NCBI RefSeq assembly: GCF_003367245.1
Contig: NZ_QRGR01000027.1
Coordinates: forward strand, 1 to 64,000
DNA length: 64,000 bases
Direction: 5' to 3'
Source: Pontibacter diazotrophicus
GTDB taxonomy: Bacteria; Bacteroidota; Bacteroidia; Cytophagales; Hymenobacteraceae
Shown here piece by piece: positions 25,363 through 34,357 of the stretch. The notes beneath the pieces were generated by a model. It saw only the letters and a program-made list of their open reading frames with translations. It was not told the origin of the DNA and searched no databases. Both the position numbers and the translations under genes were made by a program. How positions within the stretch are numbered: position 1 is the first letter of the stretch; the number at the start of each line of letters is the position of its first letter.

Positions 25363-26076
25363 TTACAACTCGCCTCGTTCAGCGGCTTTCTTCATTTCCT
25401 CGCTTGCAAAAATAGCTATCTCTACACGGCGGTTCTCACGGCGGCCAGCTTCAGTAGTGTTGTCGGCAACCGGCTGGTCAAAGGCATATCCCTGCGTGGT
25501 CATACGGCTACGATCAACACCCAAAGAGGCGGCATAGTCTGCTACAGCCTGGGCACGGCGCTCAGATAATGGCTGGTTAATTTCACGTGAACCGGTATTG
25601 TCTGTATGGCCTTCTATCACAATGTTCGTGTCCGGATACTTCTTCAGTGTTTCGGCAAGCTTTGTGATTTCTGTTCGGGCAGCTGGCTGTAACTGCGCAG
25701 AGTTCGTCTGGAACAGGATACCAGAATCAAACGTAACCTTGATACCTTCACCAACGCGCTCTACTTCCGCATTCTCCAGGTCGCGTTCCAATTCCTCGGC
25801 CTGCTTATCCATACGCCGGCCGATGACGGCACCCGTGGCTCCACCCACTGCGGCACCAATAATAGCACCTGCAGCTGTGTTACCAGCCACTCTACCAATT
25901 ACGCCACCTACCACGGCACCAGAACCGGCACCAATCACACCGCCTTTTGTAGTCTTGTTCATTCCGTCGTTATCAGAGGCAGTACCAGCCTGCTGGCTGG
26001 AGGTACAGGAGGTAGATAAAAAGCCAAGCATGGCAAATATCGAAAGGTAAATTCTCAGGTTTTTCATGTTCTTCAT
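25363..26076 (-). CDS. OmpA family lipoprotein with glycine-zipper region (copy 1)
   Basis: A 237-residue lipoprotein. The N-terminus has a lipobox (GFLSTSC). Residues about 45-85 are a glycine-zipper segment (GGVIGAGSGAVVGGVIG, AAGAIIGAAVGGATGAVIG) that may insert in or associate with the membrane. The C-terminal OmpA domain (about 110-225) includes the peptidoglycan-binding GHTDNTGS and RRENRRVEI motifs. It would tie the outer membrane to the cell wall. A close paralogue lies just upstream. In-frame ATGs at 26100, 26076 and 26067 are all possible starts. Confidence 0.88.
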   Translation of the reverse strand: MKNMKNLRIYLSIFAMLGFLSTSCTSSQQAGTASDNDGMNKTTKGGVIGAGSGAVVGGVIGRVAGNTAAGAIIGAAVGGATGAVIGRRMDKQAEELERDLENAEVERVGEGIKVTFDSGILFQTNSAQLQPAARTEITKLAETLKKYPDTNIVIEGHTDNTGSREINQPLSERRAQAVADYAASLGVDRSRMTTQGYAFDQPVADNTTEAGRRENRRVEIAIFASEEMKKAAERGEL

Positions 26077-26357
26077 TTTTGTAAATTTTATGAACCGCAA
26101 AGTCCAGTGGTAAATATTACTCTTACTCTCTTAAAATGTTCGGTTTCTACAAGTCCCCTCTCCCCGTCAATCAGCACTTAAACGGCTGTGCAGCCCAAAG
26201 GTTTGTGTTTCGCACGTTTATGTATCCATTATTTAACGTTCCCTGTATTGTCAGGTTTTAGGGAATAATGGCTCCACAGGCAAGAGGGGCAGAAGAAGCA
26301 GCGCCAGCCTGCGCTAAACGGACGCTCCTCAATAAAAGCAGGGAGTTATAGCTGCTC

Positions 26358-27107
26358 TTAAAGTGCACCAGTCTCGGCGGCTTGCTTTAATTCTTCGTTG
26401 GCCACAATGATGATTTCTACACGGCGGTTCTGCTGGCGGCCTTCTACCGTTGTGTTATCAGCAATCGGCTGGTCAAAGCTGTAGCCTTTCGCCTGCAAGC
26501 GACCATTTTCTACACCTAAGCTACGGGCATAAGAGGCCACTGCCTCCGCACGGCGCTCCGACAGCCGCTGGTTGAGGTCGTAAGAACCGGTGTTGTCTGT
26601 GTGTCCCTCAATGATAACATTCGTGCCATTATAGTCTTTCAGCGTTTTTGCCAGTTTATCGATATCTCGCTTTGCATTAGGGCTCAGTTCTGCAGAATTC
26701 ACCTGGAAAAGGATACCGGAGTCAAAATTCACACGGATGGCTTCGCCTACGCGCTCTACTTTAGCACCTTCCATGGTCTTCTCCAGTTCTTCCGCCTGCT
26801 TATCCATACGTCGGCCGATCACGGCACCTGTGGCACCACCTACGGCCGCACCTACAATGGCACCAGCGGCAGTATTACCTAATCTGTTACCAATCAAACC
26901 ACCAATCACGGCGCCACCACCGGCTCCGATTATACCGCCTTTTGTGGTTTTCTTCATGCCGGGCTTGTCGGCTTCCTGCTCAGCGGTTTTGGCTTGTGTC
27001 GTTGTTTCGTAATCGCCTGAGCCCGCTACTGGCGCCGTAGACTGGCACGAGCTAAACAGCAGGGTTGCGGCTAAAAATGAGCTAAGGGATAAATTTAATA
27101 GTTTCAT
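26358..27107 (-). CDS. OmpA family lipoprotein with glycine-zipper region (copy 2)
   Basis: A 249-residue paralogue of the gene at 25363-26076, with the same plan: lipobox (LLFSSC, Cys 21), a glycine-zipper segment (GGIIGAGGGAVIGGLIG) and a C-terminal OmpA domain with GHTDNTGS and QQNRRVEI. The two copies match over most of the mature part (for example the identical GAVIGRRMDKQAEELE), so they arose by tandem duplication and then diverged. Each has its own intergenic region of about 250 bases. A 16-base-pair inverted repeat precedes this copy. Confidence 0.88.
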   Translation of the reverse strand: MKLLNLSLSSFLAATLLFSSCQSTAPVAGSGDYETTTQAKTAEQEADKPGMKKTTKGGIIGAGGGAVIGGLIGNRLGNTAAGAIVGAAVGGATGAVIGRRMDKQAEELEKTMEGAKVERVGEAIRVNFDSGILFQVNSAELSPNAKRDIDKLAKTLKDYNGTNVIIEGHTDNTGSYDLNQRLSERRAEAVASYARSLGVENGRLQAKGYSFDQPIADNTTVEGRQQNRRVEIIIVANEELKQAAETGAL

Positions 27108-27150
27108 TGTCTGTACTGTAAAATTTTGGCTAATATGTTAGTTGTTGAAA

Positions 27151-27189
27151 TGTTCTTAATTGATGAAGCATGCTCATCAATTAAGAACA
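27151..27189. promoter_or_regulatory. 16-bp inverted repeat upstream of OmpA copy 2
   Basis: 27151-27166 pairs perfectly with 27174-27189 (TGTTCTTAATTGATGA and its complement) around AGCATGC. It lies 44-82 bases before the start codon. AT-rich with no T-run, so it is more likely an operator or a 5' leader hairpin than a terminator. Confidence 0.45.
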
Positions 27190-27283
27190 ACTCTCATGCC
27201 AAAACGTAACAAACCCGGCTATTAATATTTACCTGATTATATATTTTTCAGCTCTTATAAATGAAATTGCTATATCTATCTGT

Positions 27284-27329
27284 AAATCAGCGGGGCCTGC
27301 TATAAAAGTATAGCAGGCCCCGCTGATTT
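27284..27329 (-). terminator. Strong hairpin terminator of accD
   Basis: A perfect 21-base-pair stem, 27284-27304 with 27309-27329, and an AAAG loop. The GC-rich centre is flanked by AAAT/ATTT, giving U's at the stem end on either strand. It lies 18 bases after the accD stop. Confidence 0.8.
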
Positions 27330-27346
27330 ATTTTTAAACCAACATA

Positions 27347-28246
27347 CTAGGATGCCTGTGCGGCTTTGCGCTTTTTAGGCTTTTCGCTTTTTGGCGCCTC
27401 CTTTGGCAGCACCATGGTCAGCAGGTCTGTCAGCTTTTGCTTCATTGCCTTACGGTCTACTATAAAATCAAGGAAGCCGTGCTCTAACACAAACTCAGCA
27501 CTCTGGAAGCCTTTTGGCAGGTCTTTGCCAATTGTTTCTTTAATCACGCGCGGGCCGGCAAAGCCAATCAGCGCACCGGGTTCTGCAATATTGAAATCAC
27601 CTAACATAGCATAGGAGGCCGTTACACCACCTGTTGTCGGATCAGTTAGCAGGGAAATGTAAGGCAACCCTTCCTCCGACAAAAGCGCCAGCTTTGCCGA
27701 TGTTTTCGCCATCTGCATCAAGGAAAAACCGGCTTCCATCATACGCGCACCACCTGACTTGGAAATCATCAGGAACGGGGTGCGGTTCTGCCGGGCATGG
27801 TCTATGGCGCGGGCAATTTTCTCACCTACCACCGAGCCCATCGATCCGCCGATAAAGGCAAAGTCCATACTGGCGATGGTAATGTCCTGGCCGTTTATTT
27901 TACCGTAGGCTGTGCGAACGGCATCTTTTAAACCTGTTTTCTTTTCTGTGGCTGCAATGCGCTGCGGGTATGGCTTCGAGTCTGTAAAATCAAGTGGGTC
28001 ACCAGAAGTGAGGTTCTCGTCCATCTCCGTAAACTCGTTGTCATCAAACAGAATGGCAAAGTACTCTTTAGAACCAATTCGGTCATGGTAATCGCACTTC
28101 ACGCAGGTGTGCATGTTCTTACGGTGCTCGGCCATGCTGGTAACTGCTTTGCATTCGGAGCATTTGTACCACAACCCATCCGGCGTCTCCTTCTTCTCCT
28201 CTGTGGGCGTGTGAATTCCTTTTTCAACTCTTTTAAACCAAGGCAT
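27347..28246 (-). CDS. accD: Acetyl-CoA carboxylase carboxyltransferase subunit beta
   Basis: A 299-residue cytoplasmic subunit that, with AccA, transfers the carboxyl group from biotin-BCCP to acetyl-CoA, the first step of fatty acid synthesis. The N-terminal zinc ribbon (CSEC at about 29-32 and CVKC at about 48-51) and the crotonase-like carboxyltransferase core ([41 protein letters not shown]) are complete. The C-terminal tail is Lys-rich. ATGs at 28249 and 28246 are both possible; [14 protein letters not shown] fits homologues. accA is not in the window. Confidence 0.95.
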   Translation of the reverse strand: MPWFKRVEKGIHTPTEEKKETPDGLWYKCSECKAVTSMAEHRKNMHTCVKCDYHDRIGSKEYFAILFDDNEFTEMDENLTSGDPLDFTDSKPYPQRIAATEKKTGLKDAVRTAYGKINGQDITIASMDFAFIGGSMGSVVGEKIARAIDHARQNRTPFLMISKSGGARMMEAGFSLMQMAKTSAKLALLSEEGLPYISLLTDPTTGGVTASYAMLGDFNIAEPGALIGFAGPRVIKETIGKDLPKGFQSAEFVLEHGFLDFIVDRKAMKQKLTDLLTMVLPKEAPKSEKPKKRKAAQAS

Positions 28247-28315
28247 CATAGACAAAAGCGTGCTTGCAGCACTTTTAAATGTTGGGTACTATTTCTTTGC
28301 CAGGCAGCAAAGTGT

Positions 28316-28372
28316 AAAAAACATAGCCTGCCCCAATCCTTCCCTCACAGAGGCTTCAGGAGAGGCAGGCTA
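28316..28372 (-). terminator. Intrinsic terminator of fbaB
   Basis: TAGCCTGCC (28324-28332) pairs with GGCAGGCTA (28364-28372). The A-run at 28316-28321 gives the U-tract on the minus strand. It separates fbaB from accD. Confidence 0.65.
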
Positions 28373-28407
28373 CAAAAATATATAATAATCAGCAGTTGTG
28401 CTACAAA

Positions 28408-29466
28408 TTATGCCACTGTAATCTCTTTTGCCAGATACACGTCCTGAACCGCATGTAACAGCTCCACGCCTTCTGTAAATTCTCTCTGGAAAGCCCTTCG
28501 GCCCATAATAAGGCCCGTACCGCCCGCCCGCTTGTTGATAACGGCGGTTCGCAGCGACTGCTGCAAATCAGACTCCCCCTGCGACTCGCCACCTGAATTG
28601 ATAAGGCCGGCGCGGCCCATGTAGCAGTTTGCCACCTGGTAACGGCAGAGGTCGATGGGGTTGTCGGTGCTCAGTTCGGTATACATTCTTTTATCAGACT
28701 TAGAGAAGTTGACAGCGGTGAAGCCTCCATTGGTTTCCGGCAGTTTCTGCTTGATGATATCCGCCTGGATGGTTACCCCGAGGTGGTTGGCCTGGCCTGT
28801 AAGGTCTGCAGCTACATGATAATCCGTTCCGTCTTTTTTAAAAGCACTGTTGCGGGTATAGCACCACAGAATGGTGGCCATGCCTAACTGGTGCGCCCGC
28901 TCAAAAGCCTCTGCTACCTCTATAATTTGCCGCGACGATTCTTCGGAGCCGAAATAGATAGTGGCACCCACGGCTGCCGCACCTAAATTCCAGGCCTCAT
29001 CCACAGAGCCAAACATAATCTGGTTGTACTTGGAAGGGTAAGTCAGCAGTTCGTTGTGGTTGATCTTCACAATAAACGGAATCTTATGGGCATACTTCCG
29101 CGACATCATTGCCAGGTTACCAAAAGTAGTGGCTACCCCATTACAGCCACCTTCTATCGCCAGCTTCAGAATATTTTCCGGGTCAAAGTAAATAGGATTT
29201 GGGGCAAAGGAAGCGCCTGCTGTATGCTCGATGCCCTGGTCGATGGGCAGAATAGAGATAAAACCGGTGCCCCCGAGGCGGCCATGGTCAAACAGTTGCT
29301 GCAGGTTGCGCAGCACCTGCGGACTGCGATTGGTCTGGGCAAAAATCCTGTCTACAAAATCAGGCCCAGGCAAATGCAGCTGCTCTTTCCTGAAGGTTTT
29401 GCTTTCATGCAGTAAAAGGTTATCCGCATCCTGACCAAGAGTCGAAACAATATCATCGTATGTCAT
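28408..29466 (-). CDS. fbaB: Class I fructose-bisphosphate aldolase (DhnA type)
   Basis: A 352-residue glycolytic and gluconeogenic enzyme that splits fructose 1,6-bisphosphate via a Lys Schiff base. It follows the E. coli FbaB sequence closely throughout: [58 protein letters not shown] (probable Schiff-base Lys) and a [10 protein letters not shown] phosphate-binding loop. Start and length match the family. Single gene with its own terminator. Confidence 0.93.
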   Translation of the reverse strand: MTYDDIVSTLGQDADNLLLHESKTFRKEQLHLPGPDFVDRIFAQTNRSPQVLRNLQQLFDHGRLGGTGFISILPIDQGIEHTAGASFAPNPIYFDPENILKLAIEGGCNGVATTFGNLAMMSRKYAHKIPFIVKINHNELLTYPSKYNQIMFGSVDEAWNLGAAAVGATIYFGSEESSRQIIEVAEAFERAHQLGMATILWCYTRNSAFKKDGTDYHVAADLTGQANHLGVTIQADIIKQKLPETNGGFTAVNFSKSDKRMYTELSTDNPIDLCRYQVANCYMGRAGLINSGGESQGESDLQQSLRTAVINKRAGGTGLIMGRRAFQREFTEGVELLHAVQDVYLAKEITVA

Positions 29467-29960
29467 CTGTTTTAAATTTTAAATGGAGACACTATGTGGA
29501 TTAGTGATTACGAATAAAAGAGGTGCTGAGGCATTTATATACAAGAGCGACTCCTGATGGAAGATTTTACTTCCGGTTGGTGCAAAGCTGTCTTGTCTGG
29601 CCTGTGAGGAAACCTGTTTTGAAGGGCTCCTTCAAAATTTATACTAAGAGCAGCTTAAAAAGTTGCTCATAAAGAAAACGCCAATTACCTATGCAAAGCA
29701 CCTGACACAGAGGCTTTCCTGGCAATTATCCTGCTCTGCATAGGTGCCACCTTCTCTATGGGCAACAAAAAAAGTCCTTCTTGTGGTGAAGGACTTTTTT
29801 GCAGGCCAGGAGAAAGAAATAACAACCTTAATCAAAAAGGTCTTATGGCAGTAGGTGGTGTACTTGCAGCCATATGAAGTACATAAGAGGAGGGATTACT
29901 GCCTTCTATCTATGGCACTACTTAAAGGAGGGGTTTTGTTTTTTCCAACCGATGCAGCAA
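29467..29960. other. Gene-free region between fbaB and the ester cyclase gene
   Basis: About 490 bases. It contains the promoter zone of fbaB at the left and the terminator at 29764-29803. Two short plus-strand frames near 29855-30059 partly run antisense to the ester cyclase gene and have no support. Confidence 0.5.
29764..29803 (-). terminator. Bidirectional-looking intrinsic terminator
   Basis: AAAAAAGTCCTTC (29768-29780) pairs perfectly with GAAGGACTTTTTT (29788-29800). Both strands show a U-tract; on the minus strand it ends the ester cyclase transcript, about 160 bases after that gene. Confidence 0.8.
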
Positions 29961-30350
29961 TCAATGTGCAGTGGCCGCCACCGGGGAACTGCCAATCTGC
30001 TGCATCAATGCTACTGTGTCAGCTTGCATCCAGTGGTTGACAATTTTATTGCTTCCTAATTCGTAAATAACAAAGAGGTCAAAGCTTACTTTCCGACCGG
30101 TTGGCGCTATACCGAAAAGTTCCCCTTTATGCTCGGCTTCAACCGTTCCCCGTAAAGCCACTTTGTTTCCTTCCACAATCATGTCTTTGGGAATTACCTG
30201 ATAGTTCGGCAGGCTTGCCTCGAAGAGAATGATATGGCCTTTCAACTCAGGGTCGGCAATGTATTTGTCAATCGTAGCTTCAGATTTGTCCTGGCTTATG
30301 GCCTGGAAATACTCCTGCATTAGTCTTTTGCTTTGCTCCGTGGTCATCAT
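29961..30350 (-). CDS. Ester cyclase/SnoaL-like protein
   Basis: A 129-residue cytoplasmic protein with the SnoaL/NTF2-like cone fold: helices at the start (MTTEQSKRLMQEYFQAI), then strands (VIPKDMIVEGNKVALRGTVEAEH, KVSFDLFVIYELGSNKIVNHWMQAD). Characterised SnoaL proteins close polyketide rings, but most short bacterial members have unknown substrates. It lies 88 bases after an AraC-type regulator gene on the same strand, which may control it. Confidence 0.8.
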   Translation of the reverse strand: MMTTEQSKRLMQEYFQAISQDKSEATIDKYIADPELKGHIILFEASLPNYQVIPKDMIVEGNKVALRGTVEAEHKGELFGIAPTGRKVSFDLFVIYELGSNKIVNHWMQADTVALMQQIGSSPVAATAH

Positions 30351-30438
30351 GGCTTGGGTCTCCTTTTTTTTTACACTGTTTTATTTGAACTAAATTTAGA
30401 ACTATACTTTTTTTATTTATTGTAAAAAAGGGACATTC

Positions 30439-31248
30439 TCAGGCACCAACTAGTGCTGCCAACGCACGATTATAGTTCACAAACTCAGATGGCTTTTTAC
30501 CTGAGAAATCGCAGAAGTCCCTGATAAAGTGTGCCTGGTTATAATAGCCACCTTCATGCACCAGATCCATCCAGATACCCGAAGAAGTAGTGGATAAGTG
30601 GGAGACATAGTTAAATCGCTTGATCCGGGAAAATAACTTCGGGCTCACGCCTATTTTCTCAGAAAAGCGCCTCCTGAACTGCCGCGGGCTAATGCAGAGT
30701 TCATCTGACAACTGACTGATAGACAAAATACCCTTGTGTTGTATGATGGTAGCTAAAGCACCGTCTACCACATCTAATGTGTGGTTGGCGTTATAAAGCT
30801 TATGCAACAGGAACTGCTCCAGCACTGCAATCCGCTGCTGGTTTGTATTACTTTCCAGTATCTGATGCTCCAATTGAACTGCTTCTCTCCTTAACACCAG
30901 GTTTAAATCTGTGCGCAGGCCAGTAAATGCTATCATCGGTATGCCTAGCAAGTGGGTAAGCCCCGCTGGCCAGAAAGCGACACCAACCATACCGAGCTTC
31001 CCGCTCAGGCGCAATGTGTAGTTTTTTGTAAACTGCCCGGCTACAAAACAGTTGGGCACGCTTTCCCAGCTGCCTTTTTCATTCGATACCTGATAAGGGT
31101 CGCCATAGTTGAACACCATTCCACCAAGGCCATTAGGAGGAGAATGTATCTCCAGGGGGGCTACCAATTGCTGCTGGTTTTCCCAGACATAGTAGCACAT
31201 GACGTAAGGCTGTAAGGCAGCAGAGGGTTGATATTTAAGATATATCAT
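30439..31248 (-). CDS. AraC family transcriptional regulator
   Basis: A 269-residue regulator. The N-terminal part (about 1-150) has the short AraC-associated sensing domain (LKYQPSAALQPYVMCYYVWEN). The C-terminal AraC DNA-binding domain (about 165-265) carries two helix-turn-helix elements (ISQLSDELCISPRQFRRRFSEKIGVSPK and the second near YNQAHFIRDFCDFSG). The signal is unknown. The adjacent downstream ester cyclase gene is the obvious candidate target. The frame opens at 31287, but ATG at 31248 gives the normal start MIYLKYQPS. Confidence 0.88.
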   Translation of the reverse strand: MIYLKYQPSAALQPYVMCYYVWENQQQLVAPLEIHSPPNGLGGMVFNYGDPYQVSNEKGSWESVPNCFVAGQFTKNYTLRLSGKLGMVGVAFWPAGLTHLLGIPMIAFTGLRTDLNLVLRREAVQLEHQILESNTNQQRIAVLEQFLLHKLYNANHTLDVVDGALATIIQHKGILSISQLSDELCISPRQFRRRFSEKIGVSPKLFSRIKRFNYVSHLSTTSSGIWMDLVHEGGYYNQAHFIRDFCDFSGKKPSEFVNYNRALAALVGA

Positions 31249-31450
31249 AACCTGCCTATTTTGGTGATAAACAAAACCTGAGAACAAATGAGCTGGAGAT
31301 TCTGAACGACCTTTAGCCTGTAGCGGGTGAACATTTACAGGCTAAACCGAAAACACAGCTCAAATATTCATTTATACATACCAAATATAACTATGCTTAT
31401 TTATGTAATCAAGTGCTGGTAACGGAATATTTAAGCCTGAAGCATGCATA

Positions 31451-31484
31451 AAAAAACTCCCATCCTTCATCTGAAGAATGGGAG
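31451..31484 (-). terminator. Intrinsic terminator of the amidohydrolase pair
   Basis: 31457-31469 pairs with 31472-31484 (one G-U; the true loop is larger than the two central bases), and the A-run 31451-31456 provides the U-tract on the minus strand. It sits 25 bases after the stop at 31510. Confidence 0.85.
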
Positions 31485-31509
31485 CCTGTTCTTAAATCAG
31501 CTTGTTTGC

Positions 31510-32733
31510 TTATTTACACTCTTTGTTCACTTCTTTGCCATCGATGATGACGGCGCAGACATGTGTAGTATACTCAAACGGGTCACCATCGAACAGAACC
31601 ACATCGGCATCTTTGCCTTTCTCCAGTGAGCCGATGCGATGCTCCAGGCCAATAAGCCTGGCCGGTGTGGTGGTAACGGCAGCCAGGGCCTGTTCCTGGG
31701 TCATGCCATTGGCAACGGCTACGCCTGCCTCAAATAACAGCACACGTGCCCGCGGCACATACTGCTCGAACCCGCTTTGTATCGCAATCGGCACGCCCGC
31801 TCTGGCCAACACGCCCGCTGTTTCAAACGACATGTTTTTACTATCTCCATTTGCCCGGGCCATTGTGGGGTGAAGTATAACAGGCACGCCTGCAGCCTTT
31901 ATCTCATCTATCAGAAGATAGGCTTCCGCGCCTCCGTCCAGAATCATATCCAGGTCAAACTCCTTTGCCAGGCGCAGGGCAGCCATGATGTCATTGGCTC
32001 TGTTTGCCGTAACGAGCGCCTTGTACTTTTTATCCAGCATACCAGTCAGGTACTCCAGTTTCAGGTTGCGGTCCGGGCGCTTACTCACATCCGCATTTGC
32101 TGCCTTTCTTGCATACGCCTGTGCTGCTTGCAACTCGGCCCGCAGCATGGCCATGCCCTTGGCCGAGGTCTTGGGAGAGTTATAGTTCTCTCCTACTGTT
32201 GCCCCAAGGGTAAAGGCAATCATCTTCGTGGTATCCATCAGCGTAGCAAAACCATCCGGCGATGTTTTAATCGTCATGGTCTGCCCACTTACCAAGGCAC
32301 CTGGCCCGTGGCCGGTGTTAATAGTTGTCACGCCATGGTTGCGCACCCACTCCACCAGCTCCTCCTGCGGGTTGTAGGCATCCAAGGCACGGAGTTCCGG
32401 CTGAATCGGAGCAGTTTTCTCCAGTTGCTGCTGGTCGGCGGGAATGTTATAGATACCTGCCAGGCCTACGGAAGTATGGGCATCTACAAAACCGGGTGTG
32501 ACTACCTTGGCTGTGTAAGTGACGTAGCCCTGAGGCACCTGCACGGCATTAGCTGCACCCACTGCCTCTATCTTGCCATCTTTTACCAGCACCACCCCGT
32601 TTTTTATAGGCGCTCCGGCCATGGTATAAACCGTTTCCCCTTTTATAGCCAACTGCTGTGCCTGAGCCTGTGGCATATTTAACATAACCGCCCCCATCAG
32701 TAGGGCAGCGGCCAGTTGTATCTTCTTTTTCAT
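31510..32733 (-). CDS. Amidohydrolase-like exported protein, metal ligands mostly lost
   Basis: A 407-residue protein with a signal peptide ending AQAQ. The body has the amidohydrolase superfamily plan: a beta-sandwich (IKGETVYTMAGAPIKNGVVLVKDGKIEAVG), a TIM barrel and the sandwich closing at GSLEKGKDADVVLFDGDPF. The first metal motif reads DAHTSVG rather than HxH, and the usual late His-Asp pair is replaced (PIAIQSGFEQ). It may be inactive or a partner of the full-length paralogue at 32868, which is upstream on the same strand with a gap of 134 bases. Confidence 0.8.
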   Translation of the reverse strand: MKKKIQLAAALLMGAVMLNMPQAQAQQLAIKGETVYTMAGAPIKNGVVLVKDGKIEAVGAANAVQVPQGYVTYTAKVVTPGFVDAHTSVGLAGIYNIPADQQQLEKTAPIQPELRALDAYNPQEELVEWVRNHGVTTINTGHGPGALVSGQTMTIKTSPDGFATLMDTTKMIAFTLGATVGENYNSPKTSAKGMAMLRAELQAAQAYARKAANADVSKRPDRNLKLEYLTGMLDKKYKALVTANRANDIMAALRLAKEFDLDMILDGGAEAYLLIDEIKAAGVPVILHPTMARANGDSKNMSFETAGVLARAGVPIAIQSGFEQYVPRARVLLFEAGVAVANGMTQEQALAAVTTTPARLIGLEHRIGSLEKGKDADVVLFDGDPFEYTTHVCAVIIDGKEVNKECK

Positions 32734-32867
32734 GATGATTTTATATTAGATAAAAGACAAAGGCCTGTTTGATGAAAGACAGCCGATAAAGTAACTCCTA
32801 TCAGTAGCACATCCTGGATACATTATAAAAGTCTTTCATCCTTTGTCAAGGAGCCTTTCGTCAGGTT

Positions 32868-34169
32868 CTAATGTGTGTGGTAGTGGAGTTCTCCGTCGTA
32901 GGCATTGTATCCGCCGGTGGCAAAGGCTTTGTCTTCGGGGTTGCTGAAGTCGAAGCGCTTCTGCCCCTCTACCCACGTTTGCTCCACCCGGGTGTACACA
33001 CTAAACGGCTCCCCGTTCAGCACAATAAAATCAGCGTCTTTGCCTTCCTCCAATGAGCCAACGCGGCTATCCAATTCCAGCATTTTAGCGCCTGCAATGG
33101 TTAGAGCCTCCAATGCTTTCTCCGGACTCATTCCTGCCCGCACGCCCAGGGCGGCCCCACGTATAAACAGGCGGGAGTCGGTAATGCCATCGTCGGTGTG
33201 GAAGGCGGTGAGCACGCCTGCTCTTTCCAGTGCTGCCCCGTTGGTATTGCTGATTTCAACCGCTTCCGTTTTACCACCCGGGGAGTCGAGCGTAATAATA
33301 GAAGCCGACACACCGGCTTTTGCAATTTCATCAGCCGCTTTCCAGGCCTCGCTTACGTGGTGGAGCACCAGCTTAAAGCCGAACTCTTTCTGCAGCCGCA
33401 GGGCCGTGAGAATGTCGTCGTAGCGGTGGGTGTGGAAGTGGACGATGCGCTGGCCATTCAGCACCTCCACCAGTGGCTCCAGCTGCGGTTTTCGCTCCGG
33501 CATTTTGTCGGCTTTGCCTTTGGCTGCCTTTACTTTTCCGTCATACTGCTGCGCATCCAGCAACAGCTGGCGCACCATGGCCGCCGACTTGGCTCTTGTA
33601 CCCGGAAAGGGAGCGGCTTTCATAGGGTTGGTGCCATTGGCCATTTTCATGCCCCCGCAAATACCATTCGTCACATCCTCACAGAAGGCCAGGTCACTGA
33701 TGGTGTTGCCCTCCCGCATTTTCAGGTACACCGTCTGCCCGCTCATTAAGTGGCCGGAGCCAGGCATCACGTTCACCGTTGTAATACCTCCTGCCAGGGC
33801 GCGCTTAAACGTGTCACTGATGGGGTTGATGCCATCAATGATGCGCACGTCGGGGTGCAGGGCTGCAGAGGCGTCGCCGCCCGAGCCTTCGCCCAGGTGC
33901 GAGTGCGTGTCTACCAGGCCGGGCATCAGGACTTTACCTGTCATGTCGAATTCCACGGCACCTTTGGGCACCCGTACTTTATCGGCGGTGCCCACGGCTG
34001 TTATTTTCCCGTGCTGCACCACCAGCACGCCATTCTCAATGGGCTGCCCAGCCATAGGAATAATTCTGGCGCCCCGGAAAACATGCGGCTGCTCCTGTGC
34101 TATCAGAGGCCCACTGCCCAGTAACAACGCGAAACCAAGGGTGGCCAACAATCGCTTATTGGTTTTCAT
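32868..34169 (-). CDS. Amidohydrolase family protein, exported
   Basis: A 433-residue protein with a signal peptide (MKTNKRLLATLGFALLLGSG, ending IAQ). It has the amidohydrolase fold with most metal ligands in place: the HxH motif in VDTHSHLGEGSG, HFHTHRYDD, LHHVSEAW and AFHTDDG (terminal Asp). Relatives include imidazolonepropionase- and prolidase-like hydrolases of cyclic amides and dipeptides; the substrate is not readable. The C-terminus ends in a His-rich ELHYHTH. Probably expressed with the degenerate paralogue downstream. Confidence 0.85.
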   Translation of the reverse strand: MKTNKRLLATLGFALLLGSGPLIAQEQPHVFRGARIIPMAGQPIENGVLVVQHGKITAVGTADKVRVPKGAVEFDMTGKVLMPGLVDTHSHLGEGSGGDASAALHPDVRIIDGINPISDTFKRALAGGITTVNVMPGSGHLMSGQTVYLKMREGNTISDLAFCEDVTNGICGGMKMANGTNPMKAAPFPGTRAKSAAMVRQLLLDAQQYDGKVKAAKGKADKMPERKPQLEPLVEVLNGQRIVHFHTHRYDDILTALRLQKEFGFKLVLHHVSEAWKAADEIAKAGVSASIITLDSPGGKTEAVEISNTNGAALERAGVLTAFHTDDGITDSRLFIRGAALGVRAGMSPEKALEALTIAGAKMLELDSRVGSLEEGKDADFIVLNGEPFSVYTRVEQTWVEGQKRFDFSNPEDKAFATGGYNAYDGELHYHTH

Positions 34170-34357
34170 AAAATATAAAGGTGATAATGTAGGTTAGTTT
34201 AGTCTTCCAACTTAGCTATTTTATCTTTCCCGTGAAAGCAACAGGAAATGATTCCTGTTCATACTCCTGGTAAAGCTCCTTTCAAAGCCTGCCTATATCC
34301 TAAGCGCCGAAACTGCGTTAATAACAGGACAGAAAACAACCTAACAGAAAACAAACC

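Noticed and set aside
25210-25569. 119-codon plus-strand frame across the OmpA terminator
   Set aside because: It crosses the strong terminator and continues antisense to the OmpA copy 1 gene.
31777-32682. 301-codon plus-strand frame opposite the degenerate amidohydrolase
   Set aside because: Antisense shadow of a clear exported protein gene; its Cys/His-rich sequence resembles no family.
33198-34197. Overlapping plus-strand frames opposite the second amidohydrolase
   Set aside because: Antisense shadows of a gene with clear active-site motifs; the frames contradict each other.
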